A DNA stretch of 64,000 nt from Pseudomonadota bacterium (GCA_018240565.1 JAFEFO010000043.1:1-64000), one strand, 5' to 3'. Shown: positions 38,926-50,758, counted from the first letter of the stretch. Notes: generated by a model from the sequence alone, not told the origin. Program-made: numbers and translations.

Positions 38926-41900
38926 CTAGGGCAGATCCTTCGATTCCGGCACGTCGTGCAGTTGCACCTTATCGGCTGGCGGCACGTGGATTTGTCCTTG
39001 TCCGGCGGACGTGAGCGCGGCATTCAACGCGGCCAGTTCGCCTTTCTGCACGCCATCCCAACGCTTGAGCGCACGATCCAGTCGCGCATCCGCCGCCGCA
39101 AAGACATCGCGCTGCGGCTGCGTCGGCGCACGGTCGCTGCCCTCCACGTCGCCGGCGACGGCGGTCAGCATGCCGCCGATATCGCCAAGGTTTTCGCTGT
39201 CGTGGCCCGCACCGGCCTGGAGCGGCGCAATGGCGGCATGATATTTCGCCAGCGCGTCAGCGACGGATCCATTCTTCGCGTCAGGACCGAGTCTTTCGAT
39301 CTGTGCGCCGACATCGTGGACTTGTGCATAGGCGACGAAGTCGCGATCCAGTGCCGCGTCAACGTCCTTGCCGAACGCGAGTGCGGCATCCAGCGCCTTG
39401 GCGTCCAGCGGCACGCGCGGATCCGGCACGATCTGCAGCGGCGCGGTCTGCGTCCTGCCATCGACCGTCAACGCCACGGTGTATGCGCCTGGCGCGACGA
39501 GCATGCCCAGCGGCACGATCGGCGTGCCGTCATGGAAAACGGCATTGATGCCGTAGTCGTGGCTCACCGCGCGCGGTCGCGGCAGGCGCAAATCCCATAC
39601 GAAGCGATGCATGCCGGCGGCCGCCGACAACTGCGCGGGCGGCTTGATCCAGGATTGCGTGAAGTAGCGTTCTGCATCGGGAACGGTTTGCGGCGTATCG
39701 CTGGCGAACCGACGCACGACATTGCCGCCGGCGTCGCGGATTTCCAGCGCGACGACTTTTGCCGCATGCGCGAGTCGGTAGTCGATGATCGCGCCGGTCG
39801 GCGGATTCTCGCCCAGCGCGGTGTCGGCCGGCGGCGGCGTGTCCTTGTTCTGGCTGCCGCGCACGCGGATCGCGGTTGCAGGCTCGAGCAGCACGTCGGC
39901 ATTCGCCGCCAGCTTCGCATGCTGGCGCAATGGCGTGACATCGTCGAGCACCCAGATCGCGCGGCCTTGCGTGGCGGCGATCAGATCGCCCTTGTGCACG
40001 AGCAGATCGCGCACCCAGGCGGTGGGCAGGTTGTTCTGCAGCGATTGCCAGTGTGCGCCATCGTCGAAGGAGACGAAAACGCCGGCGTCGGTGCCGGCAT
40101 AGAGCAAACCGGCGACCACGGGATCGGCGCGCACCACGTCGGCGAAATGACCGGCCGGCAAGCCGGCGCTGATGTCGACCCACGTCTTGCCGCCGTCATG
40201 CGTGCGCAGCAGGCGCGGCGTGAAATCGTCCTGGCGATGGTTGTCGACCGCGACATAGACCGTATTTTTTTGCGCGGCGGAAACATCGACACTGGCGATC
40301 TTGGCCCACGCCGGCACGAGTTTCGGCGTCACGTTTTTCCACGTCTTGCCGCCATCGCGCGTGCGCTGGAGGGTGCCGTCGTCCGTGCCGGTCCAGATTT
40401 CATCGTTGTCGCGCGGCGACAGGCCGATGGAGAAAATCACGCCGTAGCCGCAAGTGCGCGCGGCAGCGGCGCCGAGGTCGCCCGTGCAAACTTTCGCCTG
40501 CGGTTCTTTCGCGGACAGATCCGGACTGATCGTCTGCCAGGTCGCGCCCTTGTCGAGCGAGCGGAACAGCACCTGCGCGCCCTGGTACAGCGGATAAGGC
40601 GCCAATGGCGACACCGCGATCGGCGTGATCCAGGTGTAGCGGTACTTCACCGAGGTCGGCCGCATGCCGTAGCTCATCACCGGCCACGGCGAGATGTTCT
40701 GCACCTCGCCCGTGCGCGCATCCCAGCGCGAGAGGCGTCCGCCGAGGCCGGAACCGTACACGATATTGGCATCCTGCGGATCGGGAATGTCGTAGTCACG
40801 CTCGTCGCCACCGACCGGATGCCAGTCGCGGAAGCTCAGGGCGCCATAGTCACTGCGGCTGGATGCGCCGACCGTTCCGGAATCCTGCTGGCCGGAATAG
40901 ATCCAATAGGGGAAACGGTTGTCGGCGGCGAGGTGATAGAACTGCCCGGTCGGCTGGTTGTACCAGTCGCTCCAATGCGCGCCGCCATCCACGCTCACCA
41001 CCGTGCCCTGGTCGCTGGCGGTGATGATGTGATCGGGATGTTTCGGATTGATCCACACGAAGTGGTAGTCGTCGCCACCGGGCGCGCCTTTGAAAACCTG
41101 CCAGGTCTTGCCGCCGTCGTCGGATACGCGAATCGACTGTCCGGCCGAATAGATGCGTTCGCGGTTCGACGGATCGACGGCGATGCGGCAGAAATAGTCG
41201 TTCTCCAGCCAGCTCTCGCCGCTCACGCGCGTCCAATTCGCACCGGCGTCATCGGAGCGATACAACCCGCCCTCGTCCACCGCGCCGGCATGCGGCACGT
41301 TGCCCGAGTATGGCGCGGCATTGACGACCGCGTAGACGCGGCCGCCATTCGCGGTAGCTAGACCGATGCGACCGAGCGTCGCCTGCGGCCAGCCGTGCCC
41401 GGCGATGCGCTTCCAGCTGATGCCGCCATCGGTGGATTTGTATACACCGCTGCCCGGCCCTGCGTTGGGCTGGAAATACGACAGCCACGGATAGTTGCGC
41501 ACCTGCCACGCCGCCGCGTAGACGATATTCGCGTCGTTCGGATCGGCGGCGAGATCGACCACGCCGGTATCGGCGTTGATGAACAGGGTCTGCTTCCAGG
41601 TCTTGCCGCCATCGGTCGAGCGGAATACGCCACGTTCCTTGTTGGGACCGAAATAGTGTCCGAGCGCGCCGACCAGGACCGTATTCGCGTCGCGCGGATC
41701 GACGAGAACCTTGCCGATGTGGCGCGTCGCCGCGAGTCCAACCGAATTCCAGTGCTTGCCGCCATCGGCGGATTTGTATACACCGGTTCCCGCCGCCACG
41801 TCGTAGCGTGCAGCGACCTGCCCGGTGCCGACGTAAATCGTGTCCGGATTCGACGGCGCGATCGCCAATGCGCCGACCGCCGCCGCCGGCAGGTCGCCCG

Positions 41901-42141
41901 CCGAGCGCCACGTGGCACCGGCATCATCGGTCATCCACACGCCACCGCCGGCAGCGCCGAAGTAGAACGTGTTCGGCTGGTCCGCGATGCCGTCGGCCAT
42001 CGTCGCCCAGCCGCCGCGGAACGGGCCGACGAGCCGCCAGTTCATGGCGCTGGCAGTGTCGTCGGATGGCGCCGCCGGCAATGACGGTGCAAATGCAGAT
42101 GCGACGATGGCGAGACAGCAACAAATCGGCTTGGCGAACAT
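38926..42141 (-). CDS. Secreted VPS10/sortilin-like beta-propeller protein
   Basis: 1,071 residues. The signal peptide (MFAKPICCCLAIVASAF) is followed by two propeller-like halves made of BNR/Asp-box repeats: GGVWMTDDAGATWRS, GVYKSADGGKHWNS, GVFRSTDGGKTWKQ, GLYRSDDAGANWTRV, RIRVSDDGGKTWQV, VVSVDGGAHWSD, TLQRTRDGGKTWKNV, RLLRTHDGGKTWVDI. The C-terminal 300 residues are non-propeller. This type is common in Xanthomonadales and is often labelled glycosyl hydrolase or sortilin-like without evidence of activity. I choose ATG 42141 since AGGAG sits seven bases upstream; ATG 42147 leaves no spacing. Substrate unknown. Confidence 0.88.
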   Translation of the reverse strand: MFAKPICCCLAIVASAFAPSLPAAPSDDTASAMNWRLVGPFRGGWATMADGIADQPNTFYFGAAGGGVWMTDDAGATWRSAGDLPAAAVGALAIAPSNPDTIYVGTGQVAARYDVAAGTGVYKSADGGKHWNSVGLAATRHIGKVLVDPRDANTVLVGALGHYFGPNKERGVFRSTDGGKTWKQTLFINADTGVVDLAADPNDANIVYAAAWQVRNYPWLSYFQPNAGPGSGVYKSTDGGISWKRIAGHGWPQATLGRIGLATANGGRVYAVVNAAPYSGNVPHAGAVDEGGLYRSDDAGANWTRVSGESWLENDYFCRIAVDPSNRERIYSAGQSIRVSDDGGKTWQVFKGAPGGDDYHFVWINPKHPDHIITASDQGTVVSVDGGAHWSDWYNQPTGQFYHLAADNRFPYWIYSGQQDSGTVGASSRSDYGALSFRDWHPVGGDERDYDIPDPQDANIVYGSGLGGRLSRWDARTGEVQNISPWPVMSYGMRPTSVKYRYTWITPIAVSPLAPYPLYQGAQVLFRSLDKGATWQTISPDLSAKEPQAKVCTGDLGAAAARTCGYGVIFSIGLSPRDNDEIWTGTDDGTLQRTRDGGKTWKNVTPKLVPAWAKIASVDVSAAQKNTVYVAVDNHRQDDFTPRLLRTHDGGKTWVDISAGLPAGHFADVVRADPVVAGLLYAGTDAGVFVSFDDGAHWQSLQNNLPTAWVRDLLVHKGDLIAATQGRAIWVLDDVTPLRQHAKLAANADVLLEPATAIRVRGSQNKDTPPPADTALGENPPTGAIIDYRLAHAAKVVALEIRDAGGNVVRRFASDTPQTVPDAERYFTQSWIKPPAQLSAAAGMHRFVWDLRLPRPRAVSHDYGINAVFHDGTPIVPLGMLVAPGAYTVALTVDGRTQTAPLQIVPDPRVPLDAKALDAALAFGKDVDAALDRDFVAYAQVHDVGAQIERLGPDAKNGSVADALAKYHAAIAPLQAGAGHDSENLGDIGGMLTAVAGDVEGSDRAPTQPQRDVFAAADARLDRALKRWDGVQKGELAALNAALTSAGQGQIHVPPADKVQLHDVPESKDLP

Positions 42142-42178
42142 GTGCATTCTCCTGCAATTCGGTCGCAATGCGTCCTGA

Positions 42179-43495
<1,317 letters not shown>

Positions 43496-44383
43496 TTATT
43501 CGTGCGTGCCGCGATATTTCTTCTCGCCCGCGGTCACCCGCAGCTTCAGGCGATTCTGCGAAGTCGGCAACGGACAGGTCGCGTATGGCGTGAACGCGCA
43601 GGGCGGATTGTAAGCCTTGTTGAAATCGATGACGATCTTGCCGTCTTTGGGTGGTTCGGTGTAGACGAAACGCGCCGCGCCATAGGTTTCGTGGCCGCTG
43701 GTCTTGTCGGCGAAAACCAGGAAATACTCGGTGTCACCCGGCGTCTCGACGACCGGCTCCACGCGATACGCCACGCCGTCGCGCTCGAACACCGCCGCGC
43801 CCGGGACCACCACCTTGTCGATCTGGCCCAGCACGTTCGGCTCCTCGACCTCGTGGGGCGGGTCGTAGGCCTCCCACTTCGCCTCGATGCGCCACGACGG
43901 GTCGATCGGAAAGTATTCCAGGCCGGCGAACTGCGTGCGCGTCGGCGCGTCCGTATCCTTCACGCGCAGTCCGAATTTGTCGCCGCGCTGGATCAGGTAA
44001 AAACTCACCGTGCCCCAGGCAACCATGGTCGGTTTGTCATGGCTGTCGTCGAGCAGAATCGCTTCACGCTGCGGCTTGCCGTCGATCGTCGCGCCAGACT
44101 TGGCGTCGAGCACGATCGCGGCCTTGCCGTGATCGAGCGTGATCGTGCCCAGGCGTGCCGGCGCCTTCGGCAGCACGATGTCGCTGTCCTTGGCGGAACC
44201 CAGCGTGTTGTTGCCGTCCTTGAGCCAATCCAGCCCGACCAGGGTGAGCCAACCGCCGGGCGCACGCAGTCGCTCCACGCGTTTGGACTGCCAGTCCTGG
44301 ATCTGCCTTACATAGGCCGAGTCAGCCGCAATACCAGCGGTTGCGGCGAATACCGCTGTCGCGAGCAACATCGAATTGATCAT
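43496..44383 (-). CDS. DUF1684-family secreted protein
   Basis: 295 residues with a signal peptide (MINSMLLATAVFAATAGIAA). The mature chain has the DUF1684 pattern: WQSKRVERLRAPGGWLTLVGLDWLKDGNNTLGS, then a beta-rich middle (IQRGDKFGLRVKDTDAPTR), and the conserved end FNKAYNPPCAFTPYATCPLP with NRLKLRVTAGEKKY. The family is of unknown function. Periplasmic or secreted. It lies 29 nt downstream of mutL and 24 nt upstream of purA on the same strand, so it may be read with either. Confidence 0.9.
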   Translation of the reverse strand: MINSMLLATAVFAATAGIAADSAYVRQIQDWQSKRVERLRAPGGWLTLVGLDWLKDGNNTLGSAKDSDIVLPKAPARLGTITLDHGKAAIVLDAKSGATIDGKPQREAILLDDSHDKPTMVAWGTVSFYLIQRGDKFGLRVKDTDAPTRTQFAGLEYFPIDPSWRIEAKWEAYDPPHEVEEPNVLGQIDKVVVPGAAVFERDGVAYRVEPVVETPGDTEYFLVFADKTSGHETYGAARFVYTEPPKDGKIVIDFNKAYNPPCAFTPYATCPLPTSQNRLKLRVTAGEKKYRGTHE

Positions 44384-44412
44384 GGGATTCTCCGCAATTC
44401 AATCAGCCGGGA

Positions 44413-46212
44413 TCACCGGCCCCTGAGAAACATCTTGTCCAGCTCGGCGACCGGAAGCTGCACCCAGGTCGGGCGGCCGTGATTGCACTGGCCGGAACGC
44501 TCGGTCGCCTCCATCTCGCGCAAGAGTGCGTTCATTTCCGGCAAAGTCAAGCGCCGATTGGCACGGATCGAGCCATGGCAGGCCATCGTCGAGAGGATTT
44601 CGTTCTGGGTTTCCTCGAGGCGACGCGAGTTGCCGTGTGCAACGAGATCCGCGAGTACGTCGCGCACCAGGCCCGCGACGTCGGCGCCTTCGAGGATGCC
44701 CGGATACCGTTTGACGATCACGCTTTGCTGTCCGCCGCGGGCGATGTCGAAACCCAATGCTTCCAGATGTTGGGCGTGATCTTCGACACAGGCCGCCTCG
44801 CGTTCGCTCACGGCGAGCGAGAGCGGCACCAGCAACAGTTGCGAGCGGATGCCGTCGCAGGCACGCGCATTCTTGAGTTTTTCGTAGGTGATGCGCTCGT
44901 GCGCGGCGTGCATGTCGACCAACACCAGACCGTTGGCGTTCTCGGCGAGCACGTAAATGCCTGCAAGCTGCGCCAGTGCGAATCCGAGCGGCGGCACGTC
45001 GTTCGATGCGGTTTCATCCGATGCCACGGTGTTGCTTGTCGATCGCGGCAATGCCGTGCCGAGTAATGCCGCGTAATCGGCGGGCGATTCGCGCACAGCC
45101 AAGCCCAGTCCCGATTGCGCGCGCCACGGCTGCGAAGCGAGGCTGTCTTTCCCTTCCCCCGCCGGCGGGGGAAGGTGGGCCGACTGTGATGAAAGATGAA
45201 CCGGATGGGGGCCAACGCCCGCGCGCGTCTGCGCCAACGCCTCGTTCAACGTGCGATACAGGAAATCGTGCACCAGCCGGCCCTCGCGGAATCGGACTTC
45301 GGACTTGGCCGGATGCACGTTCACATCCACTGCCTCGGGCGCGATTTCCAGAAACAGCGCATACGCCGGATGGCGCCCATGAAACAGCACATCCGCATAG
45401 GCCTGGCGCACCGCATGCGTCACCACGCGATCGCGCACGAGGCGACCGTTGACGTAGAAATACTGCTGGTCGGCCTGCGCGCGCGACGCGGTCGGCAACC
45501 CCACCCAACCGGACAGGCGCATGCCGGCGCCGGCGTGGTCGATGCGCAGGCTTTGCGCCGGAAAATCCGTGCCGAAAATCTCGCCGATGCGCGCCATCAG
45601 CGCCGCATCGTCCGCCGCCGGACGCAGCAACCGCACCGGTTTGCCATTGTGCGTCAGGCGAAATTCCACGCGCGGCTGCGCCAGCGCCACGGCCTTGATG
45701 AGTTCATCGATGTGGCCGAACTCGGTGCGCTCGGCGCGCAGAAACTTGCGCCGCGCCGGCACCTTGTAGAACAGGTCGCGCACCTCGACCGTGGTGCCGG
45801 GCGGATGCTGCGCCGGACGCGGCGCTTCTCCCGTCGCACCAATCGTCCACGCCGTCGATTCATCGTGGCGACGCGAAGTCAGCGCGAAACGTGCGATCGA
45901 GGCAATCGAAGCCAGCGCCTCGCCGCGAAACCCCAAGGTGCGCACATGCTCCAGATCATCGAGCGAGGCGATCTTGCTGGTTGCGTGCTGCGCCAGCGCC
46001 AGCGGCAGATCCTCCGCCGCAATGCCGCCGCCATCATCGCGCACCTGGATCAGGCGCGCACCGCCGTCCTCGATGTCGACTTCGATGCGCGTAGCGCCAG
46101 CATCCAGCGCGTTCTCGACCAGTTCCTTGACCACGGATGCAGGCCGCTCGACCACCTCGCCGGCAGCGATTTGATTGACGAGTTCGGGGGGTAACGAGTG
46201 GATGCACGGCAC
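44413..46212 (-). CDS. mutL: DNA mismatch repair protein MutL
   Basis: 599 residues. GHKL ATPase core: [28 protein letters not shown] (Bergerat N-box), [20 protein letters not shown] and KVPARRKFL. The linker (about residues 335-395) is followed by the dimerisation domain, [31 protein letters not shown] and [21 protein letters not shown]. The metal-binding endonuclease motif is absent, as normal where MutH does the nicking. The start is GTG at 46212. A 24-bp perfect palindrome of a dispersed repeat family sits in the linker coding region. It matches MutS to downstream nicking. Confidence 0.96.
   Translation of the reverse strand: MPCIHSLPPELVNQIAAGEVVERPASVVKELVENALDAGATRIEVDIEDGGARLIQVRDDGGGIAAEDLPLALAQHATSKIASLDDLEHVRTLGFRGEALASIASIARFALTSRRHDESTAWTIGATGEAPRPAQHPPGTTVEVRDLFYKVPARRKFLRAERTEFGHIDELIKAVALAQPRVEFRLTHNGKPVRLLRPAADDAALMARIGEIFGTDFPAQSLRIDHAGAGMRLSGWVGLPTASRAQADQQYFYVNGRLVRDRVVTHAVRQAYADVLFHGRHPAYALFLEIAPEAVDVNVHPAKSEVRFREGRLVHDFLYRTLNEALAQTRAGVGPHPVHLSSQSAHLPPPAGEGKDSLASQPWRAQSGLGLAVRESPADYAALLGTALPRSTSNTVASDETASNDVPPLGFALAQLAGIYVLAENANGLVLVDMHAAHERITYEKLKNARACDGIRSQLLLVPLSLAVSEREAACVEDHAQHLEALGFDIARGGQQSVIVKRYPGILEGADVAGLVRDVLADLVAHGNSRRLEETQNEILSTMACHGSIRANRRLTLPEMNALLREMEATERSGQCNHGRPTWVQLPVAELDKMFLRGR
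45152..45175. repeat. Palindromic repeat inside the mutL linker
   Basis: A perfect 24-bp palindrome, CCTTCCCCCGCC joined to GGCGGGGGAAGG, in frame within mutL; on the coding strand it reads as part of [10 protein letters not shown]. It resembles the CCCTCTCCCCC elements at 17105-17245 and 50033-50073. Confidence 0.85.
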
Positions 46213-46370
46213 TCGCGCATGATAGCGAAATCAGCGCACTGCGGCGCTGCTCTCTTGCTCTTCAAAGCAAAGCTTCCGAACTGGATCGACCGAATTCAAT
46301 GAAATGCGTGTCCGCCTGCCGATTCAGCGTGCGGCTCCTCCTGGGGCGTGCGCCGCTCTGAACGAGTATC

Positions 46371-46485
46371 TTTGGTAACTATCTTTGCACGAGCAAAGAA
46401 AGCCACCCGGCCGTCCGCAGGACGGGCGGAAGCTTTCGCTCAAGCAGGAGCAAGGAACTGGATTCCGGCTTTCGCCGGAATGACG
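46371..46485. repeat. Mosaic of two dispersed repeats between mutL and clpX
   Basis: GGTAACTATCTTTGCACGAG and GCAAAGAAAGCCACCC form an imperfect inverted repeat, followed by GTCCGCAGGAC; then CTGGATTCCGGC-TTTC-GCCGGAATGAC, a hairpin of the same family as 31228-31322. The rest of 46213-46494 shows no gene. Confidence 0.7.
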
Positions 46486-46494
46486 AAGCGGGGG

Positions 46495-47769
46495 TTATTC
46501 CGACGCTGCGCGCGCCTGCATGCCGCGGTAGATGAGATACGGCTCGGCCTGGCCGTTGATGACGGCTTCGTCGACGACGACCTTGGAGACGTGTTCGAGC
46601 GATGGCAGCTCGTACATCGTGTCGAGCAGCACCTGTTCGAGGATCGTGCGCAGGCCGCGCGCGCCGGTCTTGCGCTTGAGCGCCTTGCGCGCGACGGCAA
46701 GCAGGGCGTCATTGCGGAATTCCAGTTCGGCGCCTTCAAGCTCGAACATGCGCCGGAACTGCTTGACGATGGCGTTCTTCGGCTCGGTGAGGATCTTGAT
46801 CAGCGCGGCTTCGTCGAGTTCTTCGAGCGTGGCCACGACCGGCAGGCGACCGACGAATTCCGGGATCAGTCCATACTTGACCAGGTCGCCCGGCTCCACG
46901 TCATGCAACACCTTGCCGATGTTGGTCAGATTGGTCTTGCTGCGCACTTCGGCGGCAAATCCTATGCCGGTGGATTCGGAACGCTGCTGGATGACCTTTT
47001 CCAGGCCCGAGAACGCGCCACCACAGATGAACAGGATATTCTTGGTGTCGACCTGCAGGAACTCCTGCTGCGGATGCTTGCGTCCGCCCTGCGGCGGCAC
47101 CGAAGCCATGGTGCCTTCGATCAGCTTGAGCAGGGCCTGTTGCACGCCTTCGCCGGAGACATCGCGCGTGATCGAGGGGTTTTCGCTCTTGCGCGAAATC
47201 TTGTCGATCTCGTCGATGTAGACGATGCCCGACTGCGCCTTCTCGACGTCGTAATCGCACTTCTGCAGCAGCTTCTGGATGATGTTCTCGACATCCTCGC
47301 CCACGTAACCGGCTTCGGTCAGGGTGGTCGCATCGGCGATGGTGAACGGTACATTGAGCAGGCGCGCCAGCGTTTCCGCAAGCAACGTCTTGCCTGAGCC
47401 GGTCGGGCCGATCAGCAGGATATTGGACTTGGCCAGTTCGACCTCGTCGTTGGCCTTGCGTGATTCCAGGCGCTTGTAGTGGTTGTAGACGGCAACCGCG
47501 AGCACCTTCTTCGCGCGGCCCTGCCCGATCACGTATTGATCGAGCACATCCATGATCTCGCGCGGCTTGGGCAGGTGGCTGCGCTTGCCGGCGTTCTTTT
47601 CCTCGAGTTCCTCGCGGATGATGTCGTTGCACAGCTCGACGCATTCGTCGCAGATGTACACGCTCGGGCCCGCAATCAGCTTGCGCACCTCGTGCTGGCT
47701 CTTGCCGCAGAACGAGCAGTACAGAATCTTGCTGCTGTCGCCGGATCGGCCCTGTCGCTCGTCACTCAT
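46495..47769 (-). CDS. clpX: ClpX, ATPase subunit of ClpXP
   Basis: 424 residues. Zinc-binding domain with C18, C21, C40 and C43 ([31 protein letters not shown]), Walker A GPTGSGKT at 121-128, pore loop region [17 protein letters not shown], Walker [15 protein letters not shown], the IGF loop for ClpP docking in [12 protein letters not shown], sensor 1 and the AAA+ small domain ([17 protein letters not shown]). The start is the ATG at 47769; the longer reading is not conserved. Unfolds tagged proteins for ClpP. It follows clpP with a 109-nt gap. Confidence 0.98.
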   Translation of the reverse strand: MSDERQGRSGDSSKILYCSFCGKSQHEVRKLIAGPSVYICDECVELCNDIIREELEEKNAGKRSHLPKPREIMDVLDQYVIGQGRAKKVLAVAVYNHYKRLESRKANDEVELAKSNILLIGPTGSGKTLLAETLARLLNVPFTIADATTLTEAGYVGEDVENIIQKLLQKCDYDVEKAQSGIVYIDEIDKISRKSENPSITRDVSGEGVQQALLKLIEGTMASVPPQGGRKHPQQEFLQVDTKNILFICGGAFSGLEKVIQQRSESTGIGFAAEVRSKTNLTNIGKVLHDVEPGDLVKYGLIPEFVGRLPVVATLEELDEAALIKILTEPKNAIVKQFRRMFELEGAELEFRNDALLAVARKALKRKTGARGLRTILEQVLLDTMYELPSLEHVSKVVVDEAVINGQAEPYLIYRGMQARAASE

Positions 47770-47830
47770 GTCCGGGAACCTTAGTAACTCATTGCTTTTG
47801 GGAGAATACCACAGGCCCACGCAAATCAAG

Positions 47831-47867
47831 CCCCCGCCGACGGGCGGTGGCTTTGCGCAGGCGGGGG
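47831..47867. repeat. Inverted repeat between clpP and clpX
   Basis: CCCCCGCC and GGCGGGGG arms enclose 21 nt in the clpP-clpX spacer. It could slow or stabilise the message; no T-run follows, so it is not a good terminator. Confidence 0.5.
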
Positions 47868-47878
47868 GAATCAGGGAC

Positions 47879-48505
47879 TTATGCCGTCTTGACGGATTCG
47901 GTCGGGCGCTGCTCGAGCACTTCGTCCACCAGGCCATAGTCCTTGGCCTCGGCCGCGCTCTTGAAGTTGTCGCGGTCGGTGTCCTTGGTGATCTGTTCGA
48001 TCGGCTGGCCGGTGTGGCGGGCCAGGATCGCGTTCAGGCGTTCCTTGATCGTCAGCGTTTCCTTGGCATGGATGGCGATATCCGAGGCCTGGCCCTGAAA
48101 GCCGCCGAGCGGCTGGTGGATCATGATGCGCGAATTCGGCAGCGCATAGCGCTTGCCCTTGGCTCCCGCGGCGAGCAGCAGCGAGCCCATGCTGGCCGCC
48201 TGGCCCACGCAGATCGTGCTGACGTCGGGCTTGATGAACTGCATGGTGTCGTAGATGGCCATGCCGGCGGTGACCACACCGCCCGGCGAATTGACGTAGA
48301 GATTGATGTCCTTGTCCGGATTTTCGGATTCCAGGAACAGCATCTGCGCGACGATGACATTGGCCATGTAGTCGTCGACCGGGCCGACGCAGAACACCAC
48401 GCGCTCCTTGAGCAGGCGCGAATAGATGTCGTAGGCACGTTCGCCGCGCGGGGTCTGTTCGACCACCATCGGCACCAGGTTCAAGCCGCGGATTTCGTTG
48501 CTCAT
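47879..48505 (-). CDS. clpP: ATP-dependent Clp protease proteolytic subunit
   Basis: 208 residues, serine peptidase of family S14. The catalytic triad is Ser105 ([12 protein letters not shown]), His130 (MIHQPLGG) and Asp in KDYGLVDEV. The hydrophobic pocket for ClpX loops lies on the [17 protein letters not shown] face. N-terminal residues before [17 protein letters not shown] form the propeptide. It lies between tig and clpX in the standard order, 25 nt after tig. Confidence 0.98.
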   Translation of the reverse strand: MSNEIRGLNLVPMVVEQTPRGERAYDIYSRLLKERVVFCVGPVDDYMANVIVAQMLFLESENPDKDINLYVNSPGGVVTAGMAIYDTMQFIKPDVSTICVGQAASMGSLLLAAGAKGKRYALPNSRIMIHQPLGGFQGQASDIAIHAKETLTIKERLNAILARHTGQPIEQITKDTDRDNFKSAAEAKDYGLVDEVLEQRPTESVKTA

Positions 48506-48530
48506 CGCCGTTTTTCTCCGGACGCGCCGG

Positions 48531-49817
48531 TCAGGCCTGGCGCATCGCTTCGTTGAAACTCAACTCTTGCTCGGTCGTTTGCGCGTGCGCGGCAACCCAC
48601 TCGGCCACCTGGTCTTCCATCACGCGATTCTGCAAACCACCCATCAATTGGGGATCGCGCTGGTAAAGTTCAACCACCTGCGCCGGCTCCTCGTAGGTGG
48701 AGGCGATGGTGGCCAGGAGTTCGGCCACGCGCCGGCCATCCGGGCGGATGTCGTTCTGCCGCGCCAACTCTCCGATCAGCACGCCGGCGCAGACGCGGCG
48801 CCGCGCCATATCGAGGTATGCAGAGACATCCGCCGTGAACGGTGCGCCCTGTTGCTGCGCCTGGGCTTGTGCCTGGCCGTGCAGCGCGCGCGCCTCGGTC
48901 TCGACCATGCCTTGCGGCAGTTCGATGTCGGGGTGGGTGGCAATGAGCTTTTCCACGACCTCGTTTTTCAGGCGCATGGACAGCATGCCGGCCAGTTCGC
49001 GTTCAAGGTTGGCGCGCACGTCGGCGCGGAACTTTTCCAGATTGCCCTCGCCGATGCCGAAGCTGGCGATGAACGCGCTGTCGACCTCCGGCAGCTTCGC
49101 TTCCTGCACGCGCATCATCTTGACGCCGACGTTCGCGGCCTTGCCGGCAAGGGCGGCATTGCGAAAATCCGCCGGGAAATTCACGTCGACATTGAATTCG
49201 TCGCCAACGGCATGTCCAACCAAGGCATTTTCCAGGTCAGCGGTCATTGCGCCGGAACCGATGATGGTGCCAACGCGCTCGCGTTCATGGGCGAAGCCCT
49301 CGCCTTGCGCGGCAAACTCGAACAGGGCCATGTCGCCGGCCTGCGCGGCACGCTCGACCGGCGCCCAGGCGCGGCGTTGCTGGCGCAGGGTTTCGATCAT
49401 CGTATCCACGTCGGCATCGGCTACGCTGGCGGTGGCTTTGGAAATCGCCAGTGCGGCGACGTCGAGCTTGCCCAGTTCAGGCAGCACTTCGAACGTGGCG
49501 GTGTATTCGATCTGTCCGTCCACCGGCTCGCCGCTGGTGGAAATTGCCGGCGACGCCGCCGGACGCAGCTTCTGCTCGCTCACCGCCTGCTGGAAGCTGG
49601 TGCGGACGAGCTCCGACATCGCCTCGCCGCGGATCTGCGCGCCGAAGCGCTGCTCGATCACCCGCGCCGGGACCTTGCCGGGACGGAAGCCCTTGAGGCG
49701 GACATTGCGACCGGCATCGGCGATGCGCGAGCGCACGGTGGATTCGTAAGCGTCCGCCGGGAGGCGCACGACCAGCTTGCGCTCGAGTTTGCCGACGTTT
49801 TCAACCGAAACTTGCAT
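48531..49817 (-). CDS. tig: Trigger factor
   Basis: 428 residues, ribosome-bound chaperone with prolyl isomerase activity. The ribosome-docking signature is in the N-domain ([17 protein letters not shown], close to the usual GFRxGKxP). The PPIase middle domain ([24 protein letters not shown]) and the alpha-helical C-domain that cradles nascent chains (residues about 245-428) follow. Length is normal. GAGG nine bases upstream supports the ATG at 49817. It lies downstream of a seven-gene tRNA array on the same strand. Confidence 0.97.
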   Translation of the reverse strand: MQVSVENVGKLERKLVVRLPADAYESTVRSRIADAGRNVRLKGFRPGKVPARVIEQRFGAQIRGEAMSELVRTSFQQAVSEQKLRPAASPAISTSGEPVDGQIEYTATFEVLPELGKLDVAALAISKATASVADADVDTMIETLRQQRRAWAPVERAAQAGDMALFEFAAQGEGFAHERERVGTIIGSGAMTADLENALVGHAVGDEFNVDVNFPADFRNAALAGKAANVGVKMMRVQEAKLPEVDSAFIASFGIGEGNLEKFRADVRANLERELAGMLSMRLKNEVVEKLIATHPDIELPQGMVETEARALHGQAQAQAQQQGAPFTADVSAYLDMARRRVCAGVLIGELARQNDIRPDGRRVAELLATIASTYEEPAQVVELYQRDPQLMGGLQNRVMEDQVAEWVAAHAQTTEQELSFNEAMRQA

Positions 49818-49904
49818 GTTCGTGACCTCAAAATCTTCGTTTGTCGATGGGCGCTTCGGCTTCCGGCGGGACTCGGCGATGGCGAAGCGTCAATCCGTTT
49901 CATC

Positions 49905-49989
49905 TGGTGCGAAAGGAGAGACTCGAACTCTCACGGGTTGCCCCGCTGGAACCTAAATCCAGTGCGTCTACCAGTTCCGCCACTTTCGC
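49905..49989 (-). tRNA. tRNA-Leu(TAG)
   Basis: An 85-nt class II tRNA with encoded CCA. Acceptor GCGAAAG/CTTTCGC, anticodon stem CTGGA/TCCAG with loop TTTAGGT (anticodon TAG). It is the last gene of the tRNA array, before tig. Confidence 0.97.
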
Positions 49990-50032
49990 CGCTTCAAAAA
50001 AGCCACCGTGTCGCGTGAAGCGCGACGATCAC

Positions 50033-50073
50033 TCCCCCTCGCCCGCTTGCGGGAGAGGGCAAGGGGTGAGGGC
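50033..50073. repeat. Palindromic repeat in the tRNA array
   Basis: CTCCCCCTCGCCCGC-TTGC-GGGAGAGGG followed by CAAGGGGTGAGGG: the CCCTCTCCCCC-type element between tRNA-Leu and tRNA-Lys, with the same GGTGAGGG side arm as at 17105-17245. Confidence 0.8.
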
Positions 50074-50099
50074 GGCATCCTGCATCGTCGCGTCAAAAG

Positions 50100-50175
50100 T
50101 GGTGGGCCGTCTAGGACTCGAACCTAGGACCAAGAGATTAAGAGTCTCCTGCTCTACCAACTGAGCTAACGGCCC
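50100..50175 (-). tRNA. tRNA-Lys(CTT)
   Basis: A 76-nt tRNA with CCA. Acceptor GGGCCGT, anticodon loop CTCTTAA (anticodon CTT), T-loop TTCGAGT. The 3' end is the TGG-complement at 50100. Confidence 0.96.
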
Positions 50176-50188
50176 GCATTGTCAAAAC

Positions 50189-50265
50189 TGGGGTGGACGA
50201 TGGGATTCGAACCCACGACAACCGGAATCACAATCCGGTACTCTAACCAACTGAGCTACGCCCAC
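50189..50265 (-). tRNA. tRNA-His(GTG)
   Basis: Acceptor GTGGGCG/CGTCCAC, a G at the -1 position (base 50266), C73 and encoded CCA, and anticodon loop TTGTGAT (anticodon GTG). The extra G-1:C73 pair is the tRNA-His identity element. Confidence 0.97.
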
Positions 50266-50295
50266 CATCGAAACTGCAACTTCCCAATAGTGCCG

Positions 50296-50372
50296 TGGCG
50301 CGCCCGGCGGGACTCGAACCCACAACCGCCGGCTTAGAAGGCCGGTGCTCTATCCGGTTGAGCTACGGGCGC
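50296..50372 (-). tRNA. tRNA-Arg(TCT)
   Basis: A 77-nt tRNA with CCA. Acceptor GCGCCCG, anticodon stem CCGGC/GCCGG with loop CTTCTAA (anticodon TCT). Confidence 0.97.
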
Positions 50373-50409
50373 AACCGGTGAAGTCTATCGCACCACCTGC
50401 TAACACGTT

Positions 50410-50486
50410 TGGTCGGGGTAGAGGGATTCGAACTCTCGACATCCAGCTCCCAAAGCTGGCGCTCTACCAGACTGAGCTATACCCCG
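50410..50486 (-). tRNA. tRNA-Pro(TGG)
   Basis: A 77-nt tRNA with CCA. Acceptor CGGGGTA, anticodon stem CCAGC/GCTGG with loop TTTGGGA (anticodon TGG). Confidence 0.97.
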
Positions 50487-50563
50487 ATCGTTCGACCCGC
50501 TCGGCTGCCGCGCCGATCATCACCTCGCAATGGCAAAGGATGCGCAAACATCCTTCGTGAATA

Positions 50564-50640
50564 TGGCGCGCCCGGAGAGATTCGAACTCCCGACCACCAA
50601 GTTCGTAGCCTGGTACTCTATCCAACTGAGCTACGGGCGC
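50564..50640 (-). tRNA. tRNA-Arg(ACG)
   Basis: A 77-nt tRNA with CCA. Acceptor GCGCCCG, anticodon loop CTACGAA (anticodon ACG, read as inosine). Its first 20 nt recur 137 nt upstream as a truncated copy, with a two-hairpin element between. Confidence 0.97.
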
Positions 50641-50642
50641 GT

Positions 50643-50758
50643 TGTAAAAGTCCTTCAACCAACCATCCCTGGTGCAGCCTTCCAGTCGGCATCCATGCCT
50701 GCTCCTCGCCGCTCGCACGCGATGCCATTCAAGGCATCGCGCAACGCTCGCGTCTCGA
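50643..50758 (-). mobile_element. Two-hairpin repeat element upstream of tRNA-Arg(ACG)
   Basis: On the tRNA strand: hairpin CGCGATGCC - TTGAAT - GGCATCGCG, spacer with GGCGAG, second hairpin GGCAT-GG-ATGCC, then CCAGGGATGG. Same plan and shared words as the element at 15161-15273. It sits between a 21-bp tRNA 5' fragment and the whole tRNA. Confidence 0.72.
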
